The notes under the pieces are model-generated. The model was not told the origin of the DNA. It was given only the letters and a program-made list of their open reading frames with translations, and made no database searches. From Branchiostoma floridae (lineage: Eukaryota; Chordata; Leptocardii; Amphioxiformes; Branchiostomatidae), in NCBI RefSeq assembly GCF_000003815.2, contig NC_049981.1, positions 26,728,255 through 26,790,676 of the forward strand: a DNA stretch of 62,422 bases, written 5' to 3'. The position numbers were made by a program, and so were the translations under genes. Position 1 is the stretch's first letter. Each line of letters begins with the position of its first letter. Shown one piece after another: positions 47,451 through 57,866 of the stretch.

Positions 47451-48130
47451 GTTGTTGCGGGCTTGTCGGAAGATATAGGCACCACAGTTTCACGGTTTGT
47501 TTGTAACAAGGACAACAAAACAACAACAATGAGATTTTGATGTGTTAACGATGCTGTGGTATATTGTGAACTTGTTGTGACGGACTTGTCGGAAAGACAT
47601 GTAGGGACGACAGCCGCACAACAGATGATTAGTCTGTATTAAACAAGGACAACAAAACAACAACAACAATGACCATGGGATGGTGGCTTTATATGCGATT
47701 TTGATGTGTTAACGATGCTGTGGAATATGTGAACTTGCTGTGACGGACTTGTCGGAAAGACATGTAGGGACGACAGCCGCACAACAGATGATTAGTCTGT
47801 TTTAAACAAGGACAACAAAACAACAACAATGGGATGGTGGTAACGATGCTGTGGAACATTGTGAACTTGTTGTGACGGACTTGTCGGAAAGACATGTAGG
47901 GACGACAGCCGCACAACAGATGATTAGTCTGTTTTAAACAAAGACAACAAAACAACAACAATGGGATGGTGGTTTTATATGCGATCTTGATGTGTTAACG
48001 ATGCTGTTTAATGTTGTGAGCTTTGTGGACTTGTGGACTTGTCGGAAAGACATTCCATAGTAGCGACGACAGCCGCATAACAATGATGGTCAGTCAGTGT
48101 TGCGGTGAGATAGTGGTTTTGCATGAGATT
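47431..48130. repeat. Tandem array of roughly 130-165-bp units
   Basis: About five head-to-tail copies begin ATGCTGTGG (47551, 47715, 47846, 48001; a divergent copy starts near 47432). Shared blocks are GACGGACTTGTCGGAAAGAC, GACGACAGCCGCACAACAG and GACAACAAAACAACAACAAT. Units differ by an optional 25-30-bp segment ending TTGATGTGTTAAC. The middle three are almost identical and the outer two have decayed, as expected for unequal crossing-over. The minus-strand frames here are repeat artefacts. Confidence 0.9.
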
Positions 48131-49845
48131 AAAATGTTATATGAGTCATAGCTGTTCATTTTTGTATATTAAGTTTTGCTTCTTACAATATGTAATGATA
48201 TGCCTTGACAGGGCGGTTTTGGAATTCAACAAAGTAGAATTTGATATGGTAAATGATTCAGAATTAAAAATAAATGTTTACTGATGTTTCTGAAAACGAT
48301 TTTCTTCCTCTGATAAACAATGGTATTCTTGGACATGTAACTAATTCTTTTGGATTCTGATTTGAAGACGACCACGTTAACGATAAAGAAATGACACAGA
48401 GATAGGGATTTCCGTACACTGGGCACGGGAGACTTTGAACGTATACTAACTGCGACGTCATAATGCTATGTCACTCGGTCTGTTGCTCTCCTGAATTGCC
48501 TTAGAAATAAATCTCTCGTCTTTATATTCTGTCTTACCTGACAGACAGTTACACAGCTGTCCGCTCACATCACACAACATTGTTACTAGTACTTTATCTC
48601 GGTCTGTTGCAGTTCACATTATCAAATTTAACGAATTACCGGAAACCGTCTGAGAATAATAATCATGGCACAATATAGACTAATACATGCCGGTACATAC
48701 AGCAACCATTGCGTTGTATCTAGCTTGTTGCAAGTGACGGACTGAAATGCAACATCAGCTTGCATACATAATATTTGTAAGGTCCCGTTGATGTATTACT
48801 CCAAATTACGGCCCAAAAAAGTAAGCGGCTGCACGGAGGTGTTTTTTTTAGCGATGAGAATTTTCCTTTTATCCAGCCCAACTGATCTCTAACGTTAGAT
48901 TGGTGAAAGTTTCTTTCTACTTCAAGAAATTAGCAGGCAATGTTCGGTAGCTGCGGTCTGGGTCGGAGGCACACAGTTCTGAGTTGTGCAGTCCCCGTTG
49001 CGGTGTGTACTAACTTCATGCATGTTCTAATTGTCATATAAGACTGAATGTTTAGCTGTTGTCGTAAATTTTTTACAAGATAAAACGTAAATGAGCGCAA
49101 CAAAGAATAAATAGAATAAACATATTTCAAGTGCGTTCATTTTGTACGCGCCCATGTGAAACACGTATTTTTGCATGCCATTACTCCCAATGCAGTTAAA
49201 AACTCATCAATGAGACCGTACGTGCGTCTGTATGGGATTTCCACCATTCGTAAATCCGCACATGGTTTGATTTGGACCGTCGTCGTCTGAGTCAATTACA
49301 TTACTTGTATATTCTTTGATACACATAATAGACTAGACAATACGTATTTGTGTCTGTAAAGTCAAATACTAGTAATGCAGACAATACGTGTACATCAGTC
49401 CATAAACTGGCGTCAGTATTTCCATAGTTGTAGCAGCGCAATCTTGGCTGTACGCGGCTCTGCTCCGGTCTGGCATTTTCCTCTCATGGCCTTGCTCCTT
49501 AGGGCGACGTTGTTCCGGATTTTGCATGGCTCCCAGCCTTGGTCCCGTTGTTGCAATTTGCATACGGGCGTCCTTCCCCACAGTGATACAGCTCGTCTTC
49601 CAGCGCAAGCCATCAGCGACGTCCGTTGCGGCGGGAGGAGTCGGTCTTGCCCGTGTTTATCTCTCTTGCCCGACCTGTGCAGAGATTGAGAGAGAACATG
49701 CACACGTATATCAACTTGAACGCTCTAGCCGATTGAAATATCCAAGCTATTTCAATATGATATCGATACTTCGCTTTTGAATAAGAATAAGAATTATAAG
49801 AAATAGAGTAAGAATAATAAGAAATGTAATAATATATCCCTTTAG

Positions 49846-50012
49846 AAGGAATCAAATTGAATACATATCTGTTTTGAAAATGAGATATATCATTACAGTT
49901 TAGCAGTTCCGTAGCCCTATTGTGTTCTACTGTTACACACAATGTCCGAAATCTGGGACGGAATCCTCGGGAGACAACCCAAACGACGTTGTTTTTCGGA
50001 CACTGCATACCA
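49846..50012 (-). repeat. Dispersed repeat R2, copy 1
   Basis: Read on the minus strand, this matches 57738-57866: TATGCAGTGTC, GTTTGGGTTGTCTCC, GAGGATT, CCCAGATTT and GTGTGTAACA occur in the same order, ending in AAAACAGATAT. An inner pair TGTCCGAAA/TTTCGGACA suggests a terminal inverted structure. The class is unknown. Confidence 0.75.
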
Positions 50013-50050
50013 CAAGATATATCCCATTTTTAAAACAAATATATCTATAT

Positions 50051-50204
50051 ACTGACAAAAAGAACAGGTCAAGTGCATTTACGTACAAATTAAAAAAAAG
50101 TACGAAGCTAACAATTTGATAATCTTTACTGACAAAAAGAACAGGTCAAGTGCATTTACGTACAAATTAAAAAAAAGTACGAAGCTAACAATTTGATAAT
50201 CTTT
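50051..50204. repeat. Perfect 77-bp tandem duplication
   Basis: The 77-bp unit beginning ACTGACAAAAAGAACAGG (50051-50127) is repeated without a single difference at 50128-50204. Such identity in AT-rich non-coding DNA means either a very recent duplication or an assembly artefact. Confidence 0.97.
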
Positions 50205-50627
50205 GATAAACTACTAATTTGTATACCTGGCTCTGATCAAACCAGACAAAGGAACTTTTCTAAGATCCTCTTCGCTACGCAGAAGTGGAAGCTGAGTTAC
50301 TTACCGAAGTGAAAGGGAGTGTGTTGACTTCGTGGCAGCAGGTGTATGTTATTGATCATCAAAGACCAGCTCAAGACCCGTGGCGTGGCTTTTCTCCTCT
50401 CTGTCTGGCAGCGAAATGACTGCTTGGCTGGGAGTCAGCTTGGCTTGGCCTTTCATCTGCATTACGCAATATGAACACTAGGCAGTGAATGCCATTGCTC
50501 AGCAACCATGGGTTATTCCATAGTGGAGACGAGGGAAAGGGACGATATTCGATAAACGATATTCAAATCCCTGTCGAAATCATCGAAACTGGACCGGACT
50601 CTTATTTTCCGACTTTCCCGACAAAGA

Positions 50628-50878
50628 CGGCAGACGTGAGGTCAGGGCTGTAGGATTTGTTGAAATCAGGAGTAGGATGATCATGAAAAAAAGGGACGAC
50701 GAAGAGCGGAGATGAGATGAAGCGACAGGTGGTTGACAAGTCACGCCTGGCCGAGGAACTGGTCGCTTTGAACAAACCGCCGACCTAATAGCTAACCAGA
50801 GGAAGCCACAGAACAACTCCAGGACCAACATCGTGCCAGCGAAAATATGAAGGTGGGTTTCACACAGATCATTATTAC
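50628..50878 (+). repeat. Dispersed repeat R1, copy 1 (long)
   Basis: Begins near CAGACGTGAGGTCAGGGCTG and includes GGATGATCATGA, GATGAGATGAAGCGACAGGT and AAGGTGGGTTTCACAC. The first 135 bp are repeated in inverse orientation at 51078-51214, and the full length is matched more distantly by 53032-53255. A short frame ending in RLAEELVALNKPPT plus stop suggests it may derive from a gene or retroelement, but upstream stops break it. Confidence 0.8.
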
Positions 50879-51077
50879 CGATTTGGAACTACTGTTGATT
50901 GTTTACCCAGATGTTCTGTTCGCGAAAATATCGTGTTGAGGCTTATCCGCAAAGAACATTGGAGAAGCAAAATTTATTCTTGATTTCTACGGAAACCTAA
51001 CTGTTCCATACAAAAGTGCTTCGTTAGGCTTTTAAAACATTGAAATGTCTCTCAAGAATATTCCTGCATGTTTGAAT

Positions 51078-51214
51078 GACCAGTTCCTCGGCCAGGCGTG
51101 ACTTGTCAACCACCTGTCGCTTCATCTCATCTCCGCTCTTAGTCGTCCCTTTCATGATCATCCTACTCCTGGTTTCAACCCATCCTACATAGCAGCCCTG
51201 ACCTCACGTCTGCC
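51078..51214 (-). repeat. Dispersed repeat R1, copy 2 (inverted)
   Basis: Near-identical reverse complement of 50631-50762, with a few short insertions and substitutions. The two arms, 316 bp apart, could fold into a stem of about 130 bp. Homology stops sharply at GACCAGTTCC, so this copy is truncated. Confidence 0.9.
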
Positions 51215-52732
51215 AATCTGACAAGAAAAAAATAAAAGAATCACACAAGACATATTCTCCAAACATTCCATTCACGTGATTGCGCGATTTTGTGTAACAT
51301 ACTATATTAGTTTCCCTGTACAGGGTATTGCACGCGAATGATACTAATGTATTACGAATTACGTTACCTCGTGAGGCTTACTTCAACACTTAGAGTTGGA
51401 TTCAACTATCTTAAGTTAGCTAGTTCTGCATCAAAGTATTAAGTTTATGTTGTTTGGAAGTGACGACGAACATATTTCAGAGGCGGCGGCAGTGAATTTT
51501 TTACTTTTAAGGTTTGGGCGAAATATTATTGGCCGAATTTTCAGCATGTGCAGCATGGAAGGCGTGACAAGTGGGACTGAGGGTATTCTCCCCGGGAACA
51601 GTTTGAACTATTGACCCCTTGAAACGCTATTTCCTGCATTGTGGTGAGAAAATTTGGCTAGCAGACAAAGCTACGCATAATAACATGAGTGAAGAAATAC
51701 ACATGTGCACAGGCGTTATAGTAATACGTTTTTGAGGGTATTCTAGTGCGTTGACATGTGATATGACAGGGCAGCGTAACTGTAAATACTAACAAATTTC
51801 ACGTAACTCTACTGTACAGTGTGGCATGCAAGTTGATTGTTTATAAACTACACTAGCTGACCTGAGCTGTTCACACGCCCTTAATGTCACTGTTATTAAC
51901 CTTCCCTGTGATGTGAGAAACATAATCCCGATGCAGCTGTGCGGCTAACTGACAGGTGGGTGACGACTTAGTGACCCGTAGTAAGCTGCGACGTGATTCT
52001 CTGTAATTGAAACTACCAACTGCGCTCTTCTGACAACTCAAACATTTTAAGGGACAGTTCGTTATATTATTTACATTCCATTTTCTTTGCTATGAGAGGG
52101 AAACGATTGTGGTCACACACTAACCCTTTACATACACGTACCAGAACACTTGCGATAATTAGACCTGACCAGAACGTCAAATTAACGCGTTAACGGTGAA
52201 TCACGGTGAGTCACGGACATGTTCGATCAGAACTCTTGGTGTACTGGAAACGTTTAAACATTTTTTGTGTACATTATCATTTTTAACGAGCCAGTCTTTT
52301 AACTTGCATCTGCTACCTTTTTATCTACTGGTTGAAACCCCGATGATCCGTTAATGAATGAATTTTACATACTTAGAAATTACTAGCTGTATAAAACTAG
52401 TATAGGCCTTTCCTTTTCGGCGGTTGTCATACAAGCACACCAGGTACCTTCAATGGTCAGAAAATGAACACTTTCCTTGCTGCGTGTAATTTTCACCACG
52501 TTTGAAGTCATTTGAACAAGTATTTATTGCATGCAATTCTGAGTATATTTGTCTAGAACCCTAGGCCCAACCATATTTTGATCGCAGCTACCGATAGTGC
52601 ACAGATGGAATGTGACTGCCGATGCTAACTCGTGCAAGTGTGTCTGATGTTTGAAAAAGACGTAATTTGAGAAAGTAAATCGTTGTTTTGAATAGCAAAA
52701 TTACGGGTAAATAGTGACGCTACCAACAAAGT

Positions 52733-52759
52733 TATATATATATATATATATATATATAT
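52733..52759. repeat. AT microsatellite
   Basis: 27 bp of alternating TA. Confidence 0.97.
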
Positions 52760-53031
52760 GCCCTGTGACCCCATTGTGTTTTATTGTTTTTAAAAAGTTG
52801 GCAAAGAATGTCAGACCTGCCTTTATAGGGATTTTCGACGAATGGAATTATGACGTTCACCATATGGAGCGGACAAAATGTGGCAATAAAAGCGGTACCT
52901 AAAATACAAGGAGAAAACTTTAAAATTTACCGAAGCGTCTGCCTCAGGGTTTCTACGATTGTTCACTACGTGGGGCGTGCAGAATATGGTATTGGAAGCA
53001 GGTCTTAAAATTTGCATTAAGCTAACAATGA

Positions 53032-53255
53032 TACGGGTGAAACCCACCTTCATGCTTTCCTTGGGGTGGCGTCAGCTCTGGAGTTGGGGAATTGTGTAGA
53101 GGCTGTTGGAACTATGGCTTCCTGGCTACGTCGGCGACCGCTTCCTCGGACTTGCCTTGTCGACCACCGGTAGCTTAATCTGATCTCCGATCCTCGTCGT
53201 CCCATCATCCTGCACCTGGTTTTAACCCACCTGCAGCCCCAACCTCGTGTCTGCT
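53032..53255 (-). repeat. Dispersed repeat R1, copy 3 (diverged)
   Basis: The minus strand follows copy 1 over its whole length, from AGACACGAGGTTGGGGCTG through GGATGATGGGACGACGAGG to CATGAAGGTGGGTTTCACC, with many substitutions. It shows that the R1 unit extends to the GGTGGGTTTCAC block. A short R2-like piece (53411-53437) lies 155 bp away. Confidence 0.75.
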
Positions 53256-54184
53256 GAGTTGACATGTACAAAAAAAAGGAATTGCATCAAACTTGAAAGC
53301 GTGAACATATTCTCGAAACATAGAAAAACACCATAGTTCTAACACAATCTGATCTGTATATCGCACAACCCCATGCAAACTCGACGTGAAACATCTGGAA
53401 TGTGGATATGGTTACACTGCGTCCCAGATTACGGACAAGAAACAATAGCCCCTTCAGATTAGTGCTTGATGGCCGGGGTGCGTGAGAGATGTCGAACCCA
53501 CAAATTCAAAAAAAATTAAACAGCCCAAAAGAAGAGAAATTACGAATGTTGCATCGGCATGATGGCCACCATAATGAAAACGTACCTATTAACGTTGATC
53601 ATACCCATACATACCTTAAGTTTTTTTTACAAGGGAATTGGAGTTTGCTCGTTTTTTGTTCTTGTTATCATTTGTAACGTACTTTTCGTTCCCCCCAAAC
53701 TGTCCGACTGGGTCCTTTTATGGACATATGCCGCCGGCGTTAGTCGAACACAGTCACATTAAAAAAAACACCTACCTCGTTTTCTGCCCAAATTTTTAGA
53801 AATACTGTCCTTGCCTGTTTACTTCCGGCACAAAACATATTGTGGTGATCCGACGGGCGGCAACACGTCTCTACACTCTATGAAAAAGTCTAGGAGCTAC
53901 AGCGAACTCCTCAGCGGTACAATTCCCAAAATGAAAGTGGAAGAACTCCCAGAGACTGGTAGCCTGGATGCTACCCTGATCTCTATAAATTTCATCGCGC
54001 GGAGACTCTAACTCAGGGGGTTCCCAGGTCTGTTGTAGAGTTTTCGTCGGGCAGGTCGCCCCCTGGAACCGAGGAGTTGGTCTGTGTTATTCTGTAACTG
54101 TTTGAGTCCCGCCTACACACAGAAATTTGGCTAGTATATGCAAATTTCTCAGCCATGATTCGGTAAAAACGATGTAAATACAAT

Positions 54185-54922
54185 NNNNNNNNNNNNNNNN
54201 NNNNNNNNNNNNNNNNNNNNNNNNNNNNNNNNNNNNNNNNNNNNNNNNNNNNNNNNNNNNNNNNNNNNNNNNNNNNNNNNNNNNNNNNNNNNNNNNNNNN
54301 NNNNNNNNNNNNNNNNNNNNNNNNNNNNNNNNNNNNNNNNNNNNNNNNNNNNNNNNNNNNNNNNNNNNNNNNNNNNNNNNNNNNNNNNNNNNNNNNNNNN
54401 NNNNNNNNNNNNNNNNNNNNNNNNNNNNNNNNNNNNNNNNNNNNNNNNNNNNNNNNNNNNNNNNNNNNNNNNNNNNNNNNNNNNNNNNNNNNNNNNNNNN
54501 NNNNNNNNNNNNNNNNNNNNNNNNNNNNNNNNNNNNNNNNNNNNNNNNNNNNNNNNNNNNNNNNNNNNNNNNNNNNNNNNNNNNNNNNNNNNNNNNNNNN
54601 NNNNNNNNNNNNNNNNNNNNNNNNNNNNNNNNNNNNNNNNNNNNNNNNNNNNNNNNNNNNNNNNNNNNNNNNNNNNNNNNNNNNNNNNNNNNNNNNNNNN
54701 NNNNNNNNNNNNNNNNNNNNNNNNNNNNNNNNNNNNNNNNNNNNNNNNNNNNNNNNNNNNNNNNNNNNNNNNNNNNNNNNNNNNNNNNNNNNNNNNNNNN
54801 NNNNNNNNNNNNNNNNNNNNNNNNNNNNNNNNNNNNNNNNNNNNNNNNNNNNNNNNNNNNNNNNNNNNNNNNNNNNNNNNNNNNNNNNNNNNNNNNNNNN
54901 NNNNNNNNNNNNNNNNNNNNNN
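54185..54922. other. Assembly gap (738 N) next to the satellite
   Basis: 738 N, not a round number, so probably a sized gap. The satellite begins immediately at its right edge, so the missing DNA probably includes more of it. The left edge is ordinary sequence, including CTGGATGCTACC near 53966. Confidence 0.97.
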
Positions 54923-56221
54923 ATTTTAAAAAATAAGTCGAAACCAAGTAAAAACATTTTTAAAAATAAGTCGAAATCAAGTAAACACATGTTTAAAAAT
55001 AAGTCGAATTTTTTTTATAGTAAAATGATTTTAGAAAATAAGTCGAAACCAAGTAAAAAGATTTTTAAAAATGAGTCGAAACCAAGTAAAAACATTTTAG
55101 AAAATAAGTCGAAACCAAGTAAAAAGATTTTTAAAAATAAGTCGAAACCAAGTAAAAAGATTTTTAAAAATAAGTCGAAACCAATTAAAAATATTTTAGA
55201 AAATTAGTCGAAACCAAGTAAAAAGATTTTAAGAAATAAGTCGAAAGTTTTTTTATAATAAAAAGATTTTAAAAAAATAAGTCGAAAGTTAGTAAAAAGA
55301 TTTTAGAAAATAAGTCGAAACCAAGTAAAAAGATTTTTAAAAATAAGTCGAAACCAAGTAAAAAGATTTTAAAAAATATGTCGAAACCAATTAAAAATAT
55401 TTTAGAAAATTAGTCGAAACCAAGTAAAAAGATTTTTAAAAATAAGTCGAAAGTTTTTTTTATAGTGAAAAGATTTTAAAAAATAAGTCGAAACCAAGTA
55501 AAAAGATTTTTGAAAATAAGTCGAAACCAAGTTAAAAGATTTTTTTAAAAATAAGTCGAAACCAAGTAAAAAGATTTTTAAAAATAAGTCGAAACCGAGT
55601 AAAAAGATTAAAAAAAATAAGTCGAAACCAAGTAAAAATATTTTAGAAAATAAGTCGAAACCAAGTAAAAAGATTTTGAAAAATAAGTGGAAACCAAGTA
55701 AAAACATTTTAAAAAATAAGTCGAAACCAAGTAAAAACATTTTTAAAGATAAGTCGAAATCAAGTAAAAACATTTTTAAAAATAAGTCGAATTTTTTTTA
55801 TAGTAAAAAGATTTTAGAAAATAAGTCGAAACCAAGTAAAAAGATTTTAAAAAATGAGTCGAAACCAAGTAAAAACATTTTAAAAATAAATCGGAACCAA
55901 TTAAAAGATTTTTAAAAAAAAGTCGAAAGTTTTTTTATGGTAAAAAGATCTTAAAAAATAAGTCGAAAGTTTTTTATAGTAAAAAGATTTTTAAAAATAA
56001 GTCGAAAGTTTTTTTTTTGTAAAAAGATTTTAAAAAATAAGTCGAAACCAAGTAAAAAGATTTTTAAAAATAAGTCGAAACCAATTAAAAATATTTTAGA
56101 AAATTAGTCGAAACCAAGTAAAAAGATTTTAAGAAATAAGTCGAAAGTTTTTTTATAATAAAAAGATTTTAAAAAGTAAGTCGAAACCAAGTAAAAAGAT
56201 TTTTAAAAAATAAGTAGAAAA
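54923..56221. repeat. AT-rich satellite with a 33-bp unit
   Basis: About 40 head-to-tail units of roughly 33 bp with the core AAGTCGAAACCAAGTAAAAA followed by GATTTTTAAAAAT. Variant units replace the CCAAGT part by a T-run plus ATAGTAAAA. Blocks at about 55163-55270 and 56063-56170 are nearly identical, which shows a higher-order period of about 900 bp. Because the unit is a multiple of three, both strands stay open for long stretches (KSKPSK repeats on +, LLGFDLF repeats on -); these are not evidence of genes. Confidence 0.95.
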
Positions 56222-56371
56222 CATCCTGCATGAGTAACTTTGATATAAAACAGCATCCCCTAATCTTGTTCCCCTGTTTTGGATAACACAGATACATGTA
56301 TATGTATACAAATTTTAAATCAAGCTGACTTCTGCTGACAAGTGGGAGGAGATGATTTTTTCTCGATCTCG

Positions 56372-56713
56372 ATCACTAACAGTTACTTGCCCTAATCCAC
56401 ACCGTGAGAAAGCCACCAGGTGCAATCCGAAGAAACAGTTGATTGACATTTGAATGACAGGTCGTGACTTACTCGATATTGCCCGGATTAAGCTTAAGGT
56501 GCCCCCAGAGAGACCCGGCGCGGGTCTGGGGGCACGTAGGGGTTACTGTCTTTTCAACCCTGTAACGTAGGCATTTTTCATCCTACTACAACGAAACTTG
56601 GACACAACTTACAGAAGTATATGTACATAACAGCCATCAAGTTATATTTAAGGAAATAGATCTAGTCAAAGGTTTGAATGAAATTACGGCCATCACCAAC
56701 AGTTACTTGCCCT
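56372..56713. repeat. Spaced direct repeat ATCACYAACAGTTACTTGCC
   Basis: A 22-bp sequence beginning ATCACYAACAGTTACTTGCC occurs at 56372-56393 and 56692-56713, differing at one position. The DNA between contains the GC-rich hairpin at 56499. The two copies may be ends of an inserted unit or remnants of a longer tandem repeat. Confidence 0.7.
56499..56535. other. Strong GC-rich hairpin
   Basis: GTGCCCCCA pairs with TGGGGGCAC and, after a small GAGA bulge, GACCCG pairs with CGGGTC around GCG. It stands out as a very stable stem in AT-rich surroundings. No adjacent gene or T-run suggests a terminator. It could be part of a transposon or a structured RNA. Confidence 0.6.
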
Positions 56714-56928
56714 TTAGAAAAACGTTTTGAAATTGCATGATGCATATAAATGGAAAGATGTCATTCGAAACAAAGGAAGGTAAGAAGACTTTCGTTGGCT
56801 TTTCGTTGTCTTTGGGCTTGCTGGTATACTTAGGACTTTTGAAACAGCTCATATCACAACATCACAGGAAATGTCAAATAATCAATAAGCTAATACATAT
56901 ATAAGATGTGATCTCAACCGCATGGAAA

Positions 56929-57119
56929 TTGTCCGTTTGTCACATGGACTTTCTATATTTGTCAACCTTCACAGATATAGTCTGTTTGTATACAAACTTT
57001 GTAACATGGATATTCTACATTTGTGAAACCTCGCTGAACTTGTCTGTTTCTGACATGGTTTTTCTGACAAAGTGACATTTGTCAACCCTCACTAAAGTTG
57101 TCCGTGTTTGTGACGTGGA
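56929..57119. repeat. Degenerate tandem repeat, period 50-60 bp
   Basis: Three to four units contain GTCYGTTTGT, ACATGG and ACATTTGTCAACCCTCAC-like blocks (starts near 56929, 56979, 57039 and 57097). Divergence is substantial, so the array is old. Confidence 0.7.
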
Positions 57120-57405
57120 ACTTTCTTTCCTCTGCCTCCTTGTTTCAATTGTGAAAAAAAAGCGACCACAAAATCAACTGACTAAACCCTGATTCAACAT
57201 TTTCTAAGTTTGTCGAGATATTTACAAAAACGGACTTGTCATGCAATACGTGTTTTCCACGTATGTTTTATACATGTTATGTAGTTGTGGCTGATAGATT
57301 TAGTATAGCATGCGCCAGTCCCCACCACAGCCTAAGGAATGTTTGTAGAATATGTCCAAGCTTTCGAGGTTGGTGTAATTTTTTTTTGGACATTTTTTTG
57401 TCAAC

Positions 57406-57504
57406 TTGGCAGAAACGAGGTCAGGGCAGTAGGACGCTGTCAGGAGCAGGATGATCATGAAGAAGGGACGAAGAGGAGCGGATATATGAGATGAAGCGAT
57501 AGGT
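57406..57504 (+). repeat. Dispersed repeat R1, copy 4 (short)
   Basis: ACGAGGTCAGGGCAGTAGGA, AGGAGCAGGATGATCATGA and GATGAGATGAAGCG-like sequence align with the first 100 bp of R1 copy 1. Homology ends at GCGATAGGTAAA. An R2 copy in the same orientation follows 230 bp later. Confidence 0.75.
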
Positions 57505-57737
57505 AAATGCTCTTTACCTGTCCTTTTTGGCCGGGTTGTTAAAGGGTCTTATCATAATGATATTCAAAAAAATTATTGCAACTAAGGCTTGCAGTAAAAA
57601 AAACAATTTCATCATCACGGACGCTTCTAGTTGAATCAAATGTCAAAGTTTGCGCTACCAAAGAATTATTTCTGTACGAAGCAGAAACACTGTCACAACG
57701 ATCGTACAAATACTTTGAAAATGGAATATATCTTGTC

Positions 57738-57866
57738 GTATGCAGTGTCTGGAAAAAGTGTTTGGGTTGTCTCCAGAGGATTGCGCCCCAGATTTAGGAC
57801 TTTGTGTGTAACATTAGAAGGTACGGGTATATCCTATTTTAAAACAGATATAATTCCAATTTGATA
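57738..57866 (+). repeat. Dispersed repeat R2, copy 2
   Basis: Matches the reverse complement of 49846-50012 with about one difference in five bases, in the block order TATGCAGTGTC, TTTGGGTTGTCTCC, CCCAGATTT, GTGTGTAACA and AAAACAGATAT. No coding function is recognised. Confidence 0.75.

Noticed and set aside
47127-47961. Minus-strand frames with repeated LLFCCPCLKQT and TKHDDT-like peptides
   Set aside because: They reflect the tandem repeats, not a conserved protein.
49369-49703. GC-rich block with frames open on both strands
   Set aside because: The minus translation looks somewhat protein-like, but I recognise no family and see no repeat partner in the window. Left unassigned.
54013-54990. 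Apparent 325-codon and 286-codon minus-strand frames
   Set aside because: Most of their length is the run of N; only short ends are real sequence.
54989-55915. Lys/Ser-rich frames on + and Phe/Leu-rich frames on - in the satellite
   Set aside because: They follow from a 33-bp repeat unit that lacks stops; both strands are open at once.
54923-56221. Regular direct repeats that might suggest a CRISPR array
   Set aside because: Units are contiguous variants of one another without unique spacers, in a eukaryotic genome. It is a satellite.
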